Below are positions 1-12,095 of a stretch of 64,000 nt of DNA, piece after piece. Location of the stretch: positions 1,081,312 through 1,145,311 of the forward strand of contig BDSL01000023.1 of the NCBI GenBank assembly GCA_003116995.1, in the 5' to 3' direction. Each line of letters starts with the position of its first letter. Position 1 is the stretch's first letter. Under the pieces are notes generated by a model that did not search any database, was not told the origin of the DNA, and saw only the letters and a program-made list of their open reading frames with translations. Both the position numbers and the translations under genes were made by a program. The DNA comes from Yamagishiella unicocca. Taxonomy: Eukaryota > Chlorophyta > Chlorophyceae > Chlamydomonadales > Volvocaceae.

Positions 1-920
1 GCAGCAGCCTCCTGTGAAGGCCCCTGCACTCGTGCCACAGGCCGCCAGCCAGCAGCTGCTGGCATCCGGGCAGCAATGCCAAGAGATCCAGATGTGTCAG
101 CGCCAGCCCCAGCGACGACGCCCATGTCAGTGCTGCACCCATGTTCAGCACCAGCAGCAGGTAATAATAAGCCACCTCGCTCCTGCACTGCTGACGTCCC
201 AGGGATCTTGGGTACTTCTCTCTCGCCCACGTGGCACATGCTGTCCTCCAAGGGAAGGGAGGACGGGCCCTCCCCGCCCCCAGCTGCACCAGTGCTGGCA
301 CCAGCACCTATGCCGGCACCAGCACCAGTGCCATCACCATCCGCTGCTGCTGTTCCAGCTTCTGTTGAGGCGGCGGCCTCGACGGTGCTGGCCGCGGTGG
401 CTGTGGCGGTTGCTGCTCCTCCACCGCTGCTGCCACTGTCACCACCGCCGCCGCCCATGCTGGCATCATTAAGCTCCAAGGATGAAACGACGTCCTTGGG
501 CTCAGAGGCGCCATCCCTGCTCCCTGAAGCGCCGTCCCTGGTCCAAACACCAGCACCAACATCAGCGCCACCACCAGCATTACTGAGACTGGGAATGACG
601 AGCTTCTCCAAATCAGTGCGACGACCTTGACAAGGAAAAATACCGAACTCCCAGGGGCCATCGAGACGAGAGTTGTCCGTAGAATCGTAACGAAGGAGAG
701 CACCCTTGGCCTCGGCGAGCTCAACGTGAGCACCAGGGAACTCCTTAATAACAGCAGAGATACGAATTTTCTTATGGTAGTAAACACAGACTCGCAGATG
801 AGGGGTTTTGGTAGAAGGGGCCTCCTCAAGTTGCCATTTAGCGAAACGAACCTCATCAGAAAATCCTAAGGTAATAGCCGAAGGATTGTTGATAGTAAGG
901 GAAAAGCACCGAGAAGACAT
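1..920 (-). CDS. Chimeric ORF: CRESS-virus Rep-like N-terminus fused to B3/SET-family linker (partial)
   Basis: One reading frame is open from ATG at 920 to the window edge (at least 306 codons). Residues 1 to about 115 resemble the HUH endonuclease domain of circular Rep-encoding ssDNA (CRESS) virus Rep. A motif-I-like stretch RCFSLTINN is at residues 4-12, a motif-II-like PHLRV at about 41-45, and a degenerate motif III (LLRYDSTD) keeps the Tyr but has Thr where the conserved Lys sits. The block PWEFGIFPCQGRRTDLE follows, matching the Rep region just after motif III. From about base 560 downwards the protein becomes the Gly/Ala/Asp-rich linker of the neighbouring B3-SET gene (compare 10.9-11.4 kb), and bases 1-68 match exon 5 of that gene (about 6043-6110). 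No helicase (Walker A) segment is seen. Inference: an old captured Rep domain, probably catalytically dead, in a third family copy that continues leftwards. Activity and expression are unknown. Confidence 0.72.
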   Translation of the reverse strand, partial: MSSRCFSLTINNPSAITLGFSDEVRFAKWQLEEAPSTKTPHLRVCVYYHKKIRISAVIKEFPGAHVELAEAKGALLRYDSTDNSRLDGPWEFGIFPCQGRRTDLEKLVIPSLSNAGGGADVGAGVWTRDGASGSRDGASEPKDVVSSLELNDASMGGGGGDSGSSGGGAATATATAASTVEAAASTEAGTAAADGDGTGAGAGIGAGASTGAAGGGEGPSSLPLEDSMCHVGEREVPKIPGTSAVQERGGLLLPAAGAEHGCSTDMGVVAGAGADTSGSLGIAARMPAAAGWRPVARVQGPSQEAA

Positions 921-940
921 TTTCTTACTGTTGCATAAGT

Positions 941-978
941 ATTTAAGCCGCAGATGTGTATTTAAGCCGCAGATGTGT
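941..978. repeat. Two perfect 19-nt tandem repeats upstream of the Rep-like ORF
   Basis: The unit atttaagccgcagatgtgt occurs twice head to tail (941-959, 960-978), 21 bases upstream of the Rep-like start codon and 66 bases before the divergent plus-strand ORF. It is followed by tatatagg. Placement between divergent ORFs recalls CRESS-virus iterons, but no nonanucleotide-bearing origin hairpin was recognised. It could equally be promoter repeats. Confidence 0.6.
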
Positions 979-1043
979 ATATAGGCAATAGTAGGCTATA
1001 ACCACCTTATATAGTCGGCAAATGCTATGTGACATAAAGCTGT

Positions 1044-1724
1044 ATGACAAAACAAGGGCACAATGTACAACAGCAACATATGCGTGTCCTGTACTGCAGC
1101 TTTCCCCAAATTTGTACCGCACCAGCCGAAGCCCCAGCTGAAGCCCCTGCCGAAAACCCAGCAGAGCCCCAGACACAGCCCCAGCCGAAGCCCCAGACAC
1201 AGCCAATGCCCGTTAAGGCAGGGCTGAAGCCCAAGCAGAAGCTGGATGGCCCAATCCCGTCCATGGCCAACCCCACCACCACCACCACCACTACTACCTC
1301 CACCGGTGATTCTAACCATCTCGACCGACGGTACCTAATTGCGGAAGGCGTTCTCACAAATATGACACCTGATGAATTTGTGAAGGCACTTGCTCAGCGG
1401 ATTCTTGAACTCAAAGGCACTTCCATCATGATTGATGGCTGCACAGTCCACGCCTTGCCTGACCCAAAAGGCCGTTCTAACCAGCGACTTCACATTGCGG
1501 TGGCACACCTATAGCCCATTCATTGATATACAGCAACCGGAAGGCCCTGGCCTTCCCTGCTGCTGGATGGTGAAGGCCAGATCGTGTTCCCAACAGTCCG
1601 CATTACCTTGGTCTTGACCGGCCATGGAACCGCCTTCATTCGGCAGCACAACCCAGTTAAGGAATACCTCGCTAAGAGCGGGCGCAGCCCTTCGTGGAGC
1701 GGCACTTACCTCGCTCTGGGCTAA
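1044..1724 (+). pseudogene. Unrecognised ORF divergent from the Rep-like ORF, interrupted by two stops
   Basis: ATG at 1044 opens a frame with a Pro/Ala/Gln-rich N-terminus (AEAPAEAPAENPAE, then QTQPQPKPQTQP), a Thr run, then a more globular stretch beginning RRYLIAEGVLTNMTPDEF. It meets TAG at 1512 and TGA twelve bases later. The same frame then resumes for another 60 or so sensible codons (GQIVFPTVRITLVLTGHG) and ends at TAA 1722-1724. A GT...AG pair would remove only about 34 bases, shorter than a normal intron, so decay or stop readthrough are the alternatives. Its position opposite a Rep-like ORF is where a capsid gene would be in a CRESS genome, but no capsid signature is visible; a retroelement gag-like origin is also possible. 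Function unknown. Confidence 0.4.
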
Positions 1725-1790
1725 ACGCTCTTCCGGTGATCACCCACACGCGACTCACTTCTGCGTAGCTAGGTTGTTGTAATCGTTACA

Positions 1791-1843
1791 GTGGGCTCCA
1801 GACCTTAAAAGGTAGAGCCATCGGGCGCATCGCCTGACACTGA
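1791..1843 (-). repeat. Dispersed repeat, copy 1
   Basis: Plus-strand text gtgggctccagacc ... cgggcgcatcgcctgacactga recurs at 3183, 53117 and, inverted and partly triplicated, at 15608. Read on minus it starts just after a pyrimidine tract ending in CAG and can be translated as VSGDAPDGST, like an exon start. The family is not recognised; mobile-element termini or an exonisable repeat are possible. Confidence 0.65.
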
Positions 1844-3182
1844 AAAATACAAGGAAAGCAGGGTTGCAGGTGCTAGGATTGCAGGGTAGGCGGAGATGGC
1901 AGGGTAGGCTCGGGTGGCGGGGACAGCGGGGATGGCGGAGTTCAGGACTAGGATTGTCATTAGGAAGATTAGTACTCTAGTTGGGGAGGGTACTAGGTTG
2001 TACGGATTGCTCGCATGTTCAGTTCTCTGAAGCTGACCCTGCCATGGAACATGCTCATTTGCCACGACTTGTATAGGAGCCCTGGACTTTCAGGGTGCTC
2101 CAGCCACTCCATCCACACACGTCAGGAACGCATCTGGCAAATGTTACGGCAATAGCGCAGACCAAGGACAAAGAGCGGGTGGGCCATCTCCTACACTGAC
2201 CACTGTCTGCAGTTGCGCCGCTATCTGTAGTATTGTGTGTCGCTATCTGTACATAGAAGCGAGCCGTAGGTGCGCACAACTCCAACCGATCAGTTCAGCA
2301 GACGACACCTCTCAACATGGGTGAGCTTCGGTAGGTCTGATAAGCTGTGTTGGTTTATGTCCGCAAGTCCTACTTTGCTCAAGTGCTTCCGACTGCAAAA
2401 AGGCACATCTGGTACGGGCAGTACGGGATGGAACGCAGATTGAAGCAAGACATGAGACAGGAGGCGCACGTTTGGAGCGCAGTTTGATATGAATGGCGGG
2501 TGGGCCAAAACCCCCTCTGGCGCTGACACCCTAGGTATTGGGAGGCTTCGTGGCGCTATATTAGTAGCAAAGTGCTTATTTACAGCGCCGACTTCGCTGG
2601 CAAAACTGCGTTTACGACGCCACCTGAGCTGCCGGCCGGGTCCACGAGCCAACACGAGCCAACATCTGAGGTAGCCGCAGGACCCCGGGCACTGCCATCC
2701 GTCGACGCCAGCGCCATCTCACTCCTATCACTCGGCGCTTTGCACCTCCCGTCAGCGCCATCTGCGTCGCCCCCAAAGTGGCGGATACCACCATATCTTA
2801 CAACCAGAAACTTTGGGCCGAAATCGCCATCGCCCTACCCTCCTGGTGGAGATGCCTACTTGCCAATATACAAAACCCTACACGGCCTACAGCCCGCCAG
2901 CGCCTGCAGTAATCCTTCAAACGAGTCTTCCAGTAAATTTTAATAAGCTGGGGAGCGCCCTTTCAATCTACGGGTCACGGCAGCACTCTGGCAACGTGCA
3001 TGTATCCGGCGACCTCAAACCCGCAAGCTCCTCGCCCGCATCACTCAAGCCGCCGGGCCGGGCAGGGTTGTTTCGGGAACTACTTCAAGCATAAACCGGA
3101 GCGCCCGTTAGCCCGGCCGCATTTGTGGCTTGTTCAGGAGCCTCCAGGCATGCAGCTGTGTGTAGCACTATAAACCGTCAAA
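1844..3182. other. Intergenic stretch without a supported gene
   Basis: No ORF here shows family motifs or consistent splice sites. A plus-strand frame at 2572-2943 (123 codons, Pro/Ser-rich) lies ahead of dispersed-repeat copy 2, as the ORF at 1044 lies ahead of copy 1, but it has no recognisable similarity. I see nothing else supportable. Confidence 0.5.
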
Positions 3183-3231
3183 GTGGGCCCCAGACCATTG
3201 TAGCGCCATCGGGTGCATCACCTGACACTGA
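3183..3231 (-). repeat. Dispersed repeat, copy 2
   Basis: Same unit as at 1791-1843 with a few changes (gtgggccccagaccattg ... tcgggtgcatcacctgacactga). Read on minus it gives VSGDAPDGATMVWGPL followed by a stop. Confidence 0.65.
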
Positions 3232-3491
3232 ACAAGACGCCATGAGGTATGTTGTCGGTCTGACGGCCCTAAGGGCCCTGTGAACGCGACCCCTTGGTCC
3301 CAGGCGAGTCCTGGTTATCCCCGCATTGATGACGCCCTACCCACCATCCTTCCTTGGTGTCGTACAACTTCCCTCTTGTCGTATTGTAATACGCCGGCCT
3401 ACGTAAGCACACTCACTGCCGTACTACATACGTGCCATCACTTGGTGGCCTTCCTTGACGCCGCCAGCCAAGTACACCACAGCAGCGGGGA

Positions 3492-6400
3492 CTACCACAG
3501 GCTCGGCCCTGAGTCCTCACCGGCCGAAGCCGCTGCCGCCGCCGTGCCACTTCGCCCCTGCTGGTGTACCTCAGCCTCGACTCCCCGCAGCCTCAGCTCG
3601 CCGCTGCCGGGCACCACACGAGGTCTCCGGCTTTTGATGCAGGTGCTGGCCGTATCCGCCTCTCCTTCCCCTCCATTGCTGCCGCTTCCGTCGCTACCAC
3701 CATTGCTTACGGACCTGCCATCCGCCACGGCGCCGGTCCGGATAGCGATACGGCGCCGCTTACGGCCACTGCCTGGGCTTTGGCCTCGGCTTTGCTTCCT
3801 GCTGCTGTGGATTGGGCTCCTGTTGCGGCTTGGCCGGGCCCCTCGGTGCCGACCGGAAGCCAAGTCCCCTGTTCGATCCGCGCCCTGTCGTGCCGAATAG
3901 CCGCCCGGCAGCGCGCCATTGCCATCAGCCGTGGGACCGCCTTGGTCTGGCCTCAGCCCGGGTATCTGACCGGTGCCTGGCTCCTCCTTCACGCATACCT
4001 GGTTGAACTCCGAGGGCAGGTTGTGGTGGCTCTGATGTTGGCCGGGAGGGTATTGCTGGCGGTGCTGCTGCTGGGGGTTCTCGCCATGAGGTCGGCCCTT
4101 AGCGGCACCCACCTCCCGCGCCGCTGAGTCTGATCCCGTTGCCACCACTGCCATCACCGCTGCCGCGGCAACAGCAACAGGCGGCGAGCTTGCGCCGATT
4201 TTCCTTGTGCGAGCTGGCGGCAGCGGTGGTGGCAATGCAAGATCTGCCGCTGCCAGATCCGCGCAGGGCCCCGCAGCGGCGGCTTTCAGCATACAAGGTG
4301 CACCGAGAGTCCCCGCCGGCCCTGGCAGGAGCAGTACTGCGCCCGTGTCTGCTGCTGCCGCCGCCAGCAGCGGCACCGCCGCCGCTGCTCCACCCGCATT
4401 GCGGCTGTGTTGGCCCCCCGGCGGCTGCCCCAGCCCCTGCAGGGCTCCCCGGCGGTGCAGCAGCCTCTCGGGGCTGAGGCCCCAGCGCTCCGCCACGCCC
4501 CACGCCGCCTCGTGGGCCAGCCACCAGCTCGCCCCGTAGTCCCGCAGCAGCTGCTCCCCGGGGGCGATGTCGCGTAGCGCCACCAGCACCGGAAGCACCA
4601 GCCCGCGCACGGAGGTCGGCACAACCTGGCGGGGGGAAGGTAGGGGGAGGCGGGGCGGGGTATGTGTATGGCGGCCAACGACACGCGGCAGAGGGTGCGC
4701 TGAGGAGCCTCCGGAGATGGCAAAGGGTGGTCAAGCGGCGGCTAGGGATGGCGGCTGGTGGTGAGGGTCCCTCTTGCAACCGACTGCAACCGACTGGCGT
4801 ACCCACCATGCAGTTGGCACTCGCCGCCGCCACATCCGAGTGTACGTCGTTGCCGTCCACCCAGGCCCGCGGCTGGACCCGCGGGTCGTTGACGAGCGCC
4901 GTCAAGCTGCCGTACCCCAGCATCGACACCTCCCAATGATCGGGCGATCCTGGCGCCGCGGGACACAAAACAAAGGGTTTTAGGGTTTCAGAGCTTGTTG
5001 GTGTTGTCCTCGGGACCAATGCTTCGTTGATACACATATAACAAGAGTGCTCGTCGTACGGCCGCAGTCGTCGCTGCGACCCCACCTGCTCGCCCAGCAC
5101 AACACCACACTCCCCCAATGCCCCCACGTACCCGCCAGCGGCATCCGTAGCGATCCCTCCAGCAGCCGCCAAGCGTACGGCACTTGTCTGGCGGCGCTGC
5201 CAGCTCGTTCCGCCAGCTCCGCGCGCACCTCCTCACCGCAGCCTCGGAAGCCCTGCTCCGAGAAGCGGCGCGAGGCTGGTCGCGACATGACGTAGCCACC
5301 CAGCACGCCCAGCACGCAGCCCCCCCTCAGAGCCGCCGTCGCAACCAGCCCCGCGCCGCCGCGGCGCTCGTCCCGGCAGGGCGCCAAGCCCTCGTCCAGC
5401 TGTACGGCACGCTGCGGCAGCGGCGCGTCCCACTGCTCTATCAGCCCCAGCAGGCTGGCGAGGTCGGAGCGGACGATGTAGTCCCGCAGACCCGCAGCGG
5501 CCAGCGCGGCTGGATCCAGAACTCGGATCTGGCGCTCGTCCGGTACTGCGTCAGCCAGCCCGGCGCCCCCTCCCTCCGCCCGCAGCGCCTCCGTCAGCGC
5601 CGCCTCCCACTCCCCCATGGCGCCGCGCACGGCTGGCGCCAGGTCGGGGTGGAACGTGAGGCCGCACAGCCGCAGCTCGCCGGGCTGGAGCGGAGGCAGG
5701 GGCCCGGAGGCTGCCAGGAGGACTGCCGAGGGGCTGGCGCAATTCACGTCGTAGCCGTGGAGGTGGTGCGGGGTGAGGGAGCTGGCGGGCAGCAGCGGCG
5801 GGCCGGCGGCGAGCTGCTGGGCTGGCGAATGGGGCTGGTGGCCGTGGGGTCCAGATCCGGCCGCCGCAGCGCCATACATCGCGATGCTGCCGCTGCCACC
5901 ACCTCCGTCACTGCTGCCGGCAGCCGCCACCTGTGATTGGGAAGGAATCACTGCCACCACCGCTGCCGCCGCCAGCCCGCTAACTGAGGCTGGGCCTCCC
6001 GGGGGGTGGGCGGTGCCGGTGGCGGCTGCTTGTGCGCCGGGGGCAGCAGCCTCCTGTGAAGGCCCCTGCACTCGTGCCACAGGCCGCCAGCCAGCTGCTG
6101 CTGGCGTCCTGGCAGCTGCTGGCGTCCTGGCAGCTGCTGGCATTGTGGCAGCTCCTGGCATTGTGGCAGCTTCTGGCATCCTGGCAGCTGCTGGCGTCCT
6201 GGGGGTGGCTTGCGGCCTGGGTACTGTGGGGGTGCCAGCTGCTGGCGCCCTGGCAGCTGCTGGGGCGCCCGCAGAAGCCCTGGGCAAGTGCTTGACAAAG
6301 AAGGCCGTCATGTCTCCAGGGACACGTCGAAACAATAGCACGTCTTCTGGCTCAACGCCAAAATGCTGGAAGACCGCTGACGACCCCCTCTCCATGCGCA

Positions 6401-9400
6401 ACCGCCCATGTGCCGACGTGCGGTCCAACGACACCTGCAAATCGGCATTGGCATTGGCGTCAGCGGCGGCATCAGCGGTGCAGCCAAGGGCAAGCGCATT
6501 ACATGGCGGTGCAGTGACATGAAGGCGGCCGCCGGTGTTCCTGATCAGGATAAGGGGGAGAAGCGTGGACAAAGCTTGCGGCCACTGGCCCTCACCTGCC
6601 AGCGGGTGCTCCCAGGGGCCTCCTCCACGAGTGTCAGGCGGTTGGCGCACGATTCACGGAGCACCTCAGCGAAGACCCCAATGGGGTGTGCCAGCATGGA
6701 CTTGAGAGGGCAAATGCGCCCAAGCTTGACTGCACGCGGCGTAACAGGGGTTTATGGCTCTTTAGGGCTTAGGTTCAGGTTTAACGTTTCAGCGCTAAAG
6801 GCTGGTTGGAGGGAGTTGATGGTACTGGTTGGAGCGCGGCGACAGTGCTTCAGTGGGAGGCCTACCAGCCGGCCTTGTTTCACATTGGTGAATTAAGGGA
6901 GGGCCAGGGACGGCCCCTGTGGTTGATTGATTGCACGCCATGACTTTGCATCGCACATGCGATTGAATATTAAATATGCTTCTTGTGCAGACCAAAATGT
7001 TGCCGCGCCGCTGTAACAGTCCACCGCCGTGTCACTGCCATGTCACTGCCACCGCACCATTCAATGCACACCGCAGGCAAGCAGTCCACCTACGTTCCGA
7101 TGGGCAGATGGCCTTGCCGCAGGTCTCATCCCAGCCGCACTGCGCCCGCCCTGTGGCCCGTAGCTGGTCGCCACCACCACTGGCAGGAGTGGTTGGACCC
7201 GGAGCAGCACAGGCAGCCCTTTTCATGGCAGTGCGACCGCCGCCGGGTGGCGCAGTGGGACCTTCCACCTGGAGCTGTGGCTGCAGTGTCACGTGAGCGG
7301 CCGCCCTCCCTGCTGCAGTGGCCGCACGGGTCGAGGCGGCTGAAGTCCCGGGCACGGCCTCCCGGGCCTGATGCGTCGTCTTCGGCCGCACTGCAGCCAG
7401 GGCCGCCATGTGCGAGTGTGCGCCCTTCAGGTGCTTCAGGAAGAAGGTGTTCTTCTCACCGGGCACAGGCCGAAACACAAACACACTGTCTGACGTGGCC
7501 TTTAGGTGCATCATGATGGGTGCCATGCCCCTGAAATGGTGGGAGCTGCGCTCAAGTCTCTGCTTGGCGATCACCTGGTGCGAACAAGGGGGTGGGGAGT
7601 GGGCAGGGCAGGCAGGGTGTATGTGAGGAGAATCAGGGTTCGGGGGAGAATCAGCAAGCAGCGGCTCTAAATGATCGTGGAAAATGCTAGCACGAGTGTG
7701 ATCGTGTATGCTGTCTGGCAGACCCTCGCCCTCCCCCTCCCACCTGCCATCGCACGCCGCCTGGTGCATCCTCGACCAGGGTCACAGGCACAGGGTACGT
7801 CACCGCGCCATCGAAGAGGGCTGCGAAGACGCCAGTAGGCATCTCCTTGAGGGGCTTGGCAATGAACATGTAATCCTTGGCAGCTGCGTGGGTTTAGGAC
7901 ACAGATGAAGGGTGCGGGGAGTGTCCGTCAGGAGGGCCCGGGGCCGCAGCAAAAAGAAGCCACCTGAAGCCCGAAACCCTTAAGACCCGTGGGTCTGCGG
8001 TGGATTAGACACGGTGGAGAGACGTACCTTCGGTGGGAGAGATTCTCTTGCCGCAGCTCTCGTCTACAGCGCCAGGCGACTCATCCTGCCGGACCCGCTT
8101 TGTAGCACCAGCAGCGCCCACACCAGCACCAGCAGCTGCGGCCCCCGTCGCCTCCACATCACTCCGCCTCTTCGTCCGCAGCGCCATGCGACGTTCCCCG
8201 CCCCTGGCTGCAGCTCCACCGCCCTCACCGCCCCTGCCTGCCCCACGCCGCCGGCTCAGCGAAATGCCAACGACGCCGCCCGGCAGTACGACAAGCGGGG
8301 CACAATCCCCCGGTTTAGCTCCTCGCTCGGTCAGCCAATCCCTCAAACCAAGAAGTCGGTAACACTGTGCGTTTACCGCACGCTTCAGGACAACAGCCAG
8401 TTGCCGGCCTGGGTGATTTGGCTCGTCCATGACTGTGAAGGCAAGGGTCACTTCCAGTCGGTTTTGCAGTTGGTTTTGGAGCGCACCGTTGGTTAGCCAC
8501 TGGGGCACGTGATACACGTTGTTAAGCAGCCCGTAGGATGTTATAGACATCGCTGTCCTGTCATCGCACGCGACATCCTCCTCTCCCGTATGGTTGTCGG
8601 TGCTGCTGCTACTGGTGCAACTGTCATCCTTGCTGCTACAGGTTGTGCTGTTATCAGTGCTGCCGCTACTGCCGTCACCGCCACTGCTGGTTGCGGCGCC
8701 ATCACCACCGCTGCTGGTTGCGATGCCATCACTGCTGCTGCTGCTGGTTGCAGCACCGTCACTGTCGCTGCTGCTGGTTGCAGCACCGTCACTGTCGCTG
8801 CTGCCGGTTGCAGCGCCATCACTGCGGCTGCTTGTTGTAGATGGCACATCCTCCACTAACTCACAGTACCCAGAATCTTCGCCGCTGTTGCTGGTGGGCT
8901 CTGCCCCTGCCATTGCTGAACCCGCTGCTACCTCCTGGTGCTCTGGCGGACTGGACACCAACGGCGTGGCACATGCTGACGGCACCATCACGACCCGTGG
9001 GACCATCGGACAGGCAGCACCATGCTGGCCCACTGGCGGGGGGGCCTCTGAACCACTAGCCCCCGCCACCCTCACCCGCCCCTCTGCGTCGCGCCAGAAG
9101 TAGGCCCCGCCACCGGCGCCTCCATATGACGCCTCCGTACCACTCCACATCAGCCACCATACCGGGTTCCGATGCAGCGGCGGGTACCAGTATACCACCA
9201 GACTTGCCTCCAGCGCGATAAGACCTGGCCTGCTGGATGCTGGTGTCGTTGTGCTGTACAATGTCACAGCAATTCGTGGCGCCGCACTGGCAGCAGCACT
9301 CGGGGCTGCTATGCCAACGTGCTCGGGGAACAGCATGTGGATAGCGCTCAAGGGCAGCTCCACTCCACCCCCGGAGATTCGGGCGTTGAAGGCGTGCGCA

Positions 9401-11967
9401 GGCGGGGCCTCGGTCCCACTGGCCATAGAAGCAGCAGCTGCTACTGCGTCTTTTGCCTCCGCTGGGGCTGATGTTCCTCCTGCAGTGGTGGTGGTGGCGA
9501 TGGTGGCCGCTATCACTGGTGGTTTTGTGCCCGCTAGATATGTTGTCTCAGCTGCACCCACTGAAGATTTTGGTTCTGCCATGGGTGATTCATTAGGGGT
9601 CATGTTGGGGTTAGGCAGCACCTTCACCCCAATTACCGGCTCCACAGTTGCTGCAAAGGCTTGTGCTGTTGCATCAGCGCCGACATCAGCTGCTGGTGTG
9701 GTGGCACCAGAAGCCAGTTCACACGCAAGGCTGCAGCTCCTGTGGTGCCCGGCCCCAGAGTTGGGCTCACCAGTCCCTGCTCCTGAGTGCCACTCAAAAG
9801 CAACACCAGCAGCACCGCCAGCAGTATCAGCAGCACCAGCACTAGCAGCACCAGCACCGCCTGCTGCACCAGCGCTAGCACCGCCGACAGCACCAGCACT
9901 GCCGGCAGCAGCATCAGCAGCACCGCCAGAAGCATCGCCAGCAGCACTGCCAACAGCACCACCAGCAGCACCGCCAGCAGCACTGCCAACAGCAGCACCA
10001 GCAGCAGCACCAGCAGCACCAGCAGCACCAGCAGCAGCACCAGCAGCACCGCCAGCAGCACCAGCAACACCGCCAGCAGCACCAGCAGCAGCGCCACCAG
10101 CAGCACTAGCACCGCCAGCAGCAGTATCAGCATCACCAGCAGCACCGCCAGCAGCACCACCAGCAGCATCAGCGGCACTGCCAGCAATACCAGCAGCACT
10201 GCCAACAGCCACACCAGCAGCATTAGCACAGGCAGCGCCATCACCAGCAGAGTCAGCATGAGCGCCACTTGCAGCTGCAGGAGGTGTCACCAGTCCAGCA
10301 TCCTGTTCACCTCGATGCGCCACCACCCTCACTCGACCCTCAGCATCACGCCGCAGGCTGATGCAGCGGACACGCTGCAGCTGAAGCTTCCGGCGTGCTG
10401 CTGCAGTGAAGCAGAGCCGCCAGCAAGACGGCCGCCAGCAAGACAGCTTTGCAAGGCACAACCCAGTGTCCAGCACCTCTGTTGATGCCGGCACCTGGGT
10501 CTCCTGCTCCTCTTCCCCTTTTTCCTGGCCGCCTTCCTTCTCCTCCTCCACCCTGCCTTCTTCCTGCTCTTCCTCCTCCTGCCCACACACCATGACCAGT
10601 GTGCTGTTGGGTAGGCGACTCGGCGCCTGCTTGCAACGCCTGCCTCCCTGGAGCCTCGTGACTTCGTTGCTGGGCGTGCACGGCGCGTGGGCTGTTGAAC
10701 ACAGGTTGAGGTGTCGTACCTGATCCGGGAATAGCAGCTGGGCCGCAGCTGGAGTCAAACCCACGAACCACCTGGTCAGCTGGAACAAGAAAGGGCCCGC
10801 AGGTGCATGAGCCACACGTCCAGATGCAGGTGCCACGTTGCAGCTGTCATCTGGAGCTTCCGGGACAGCTAACCCACAAGCCGCATGGCGGTGTGGTGGT
10901 GCAAGGCTGGCCGAGGTTGGCGACCGGGCAGCAATGTCAAGAGATCCAGATGTGTCAGCACCAGCCCCAGCGACGACGCCCATGTCAGTGCTGCACCCAT
11001 GTTCAGCACCAGCAGCAGGTAATAATAAGCCACCTCGCTCCAGCACTGTTGATGTCCCAGGGATGTTGGGTACTTCTCCATCGCCCACGTGGCACATGCT
11101 GTCCTCCAAGGGAAGGGAGGACGGGCCCTCCCCGCCCCCAGCAGCACCAGCACCGAAGGCACCAGCACCAGTGCCAACACCATCATTCACTGCTGCTGCT
11201 GCTGTTCCTGCAGGTAATAACAAGGAGCCACCTTGCTCCAGCAGCAGAACGGCTGATGATGTCCTGCCACCACCGTCACCACCACCACCACTGTCGCCAC
11301 CACCCATCCTGTCATCATCGGACTCCAAGGGATCCAAGGATGAAGCGCGGTCCTTGGCCCCAGGACCAGCGCCACCATCTGCGCCAACACCCGCGATGAG
11401 TCCTTCAGAGCTGTCACCAGCACCAACACCAGTGCCAACAGCGTCCACCCCATTGACCAGTAGGAGCGAAGGATCAGTGGGGTTGTCGAACTGCCCAGCC
11501 AAGGAATGCCGGCCATCACTGTTAACTTCATTGAACTTGGATTCCTGGTACGTATAGCTTACTTGGACGTAGTCAAACTTGAAGAAAGGCGCCAGCCGTA
11601 GATAAGAAGTGCACAAGCGACACTGCCACGTGTAGCTAACCAATGGTGACCCAGCCCCGTCCTTCTTACGCTTGCCAACTTGGACAACCGGACAAGGTGG
11701 AAAAGGACAGTTATCCTCCCCCGTGAATACGCTTGGGAACCAGTGTTCTCTTGCCCACGTAGGAAATGCTGTATGGTCAAGGGCTGCACCAGACAAAGAC
11801 ACCAGCGCTTCGCAATGTTTGCGGCCAGCCTTGGAGTCCACTTTCCTCCAAGGAAGAACCAAAGCCTTGCACATCCACAACCCTGAAATGTACGTAGTAT
11901 ATAAGCTATAAATATGAACCAATGACAATACAGTAACAATTTGAAAAACAGTTCGCAAGTTCGGCAT
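3492..11967 (-). CDS. B3-like/SET-like domain protein, left arm of inverted duplication
   Basis: Model: exons 11967-8028, 7883-7744, 7574-7094, 6729-6596, 6434-5132, 4949-4807, 4625-3492, all phase-consistent GT-AG, about 2424 aa ending SLW. The N-terminal exon holds an unidentified segment (about 11.5-11.9 kb), long Gly/Ala/Asp linkers, two weak B3-like blocks (GPFLFQLTRWFVGL; VELPLSAIHMLFPEH) and a clearer one near 8.2-8.5 kb (LLGLRDWLTERGAKPGD). Exons 2-3 and 4-5 encode two more B3-like units, each split by an intron after a Trp-Gln. The C-terminus is SET-like: start near GGAGLVATAALRGG, core GYGSLTALVNDPR, ANCMV, then LRDIAPGEQLLRDYGASWW. B3 folds bind DNA in plants and SET domains methylate lysine; catalysis here is inference because the usual NHS motif reads NDP. 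A 3' acceptor at 11882 suggests upstream exons, so the start is uncertain. The C-terminal exon has about 570 extra bases, Arg/Ser-rich, compared with the other copy. Confidence 0.72.
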
Positions 11968-12095
11968 GGATAAGGTACCGTATGTACGTCCTGTACTGCA
12001 CCAAGTAAATTATGTACTGCATGTAATAAGATTCTGATGCACTGGTGCTTGACCATTCTAATTTGCACTACGCGGTACTGCTAACCCGGGATTTG

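Noticed and set aside
1..920. Complete viral genome integration
   Set aside because: No Rep helicase region and no recognisable capsid or origin hairpin; only the N-terminal Rep-like domain is supported.
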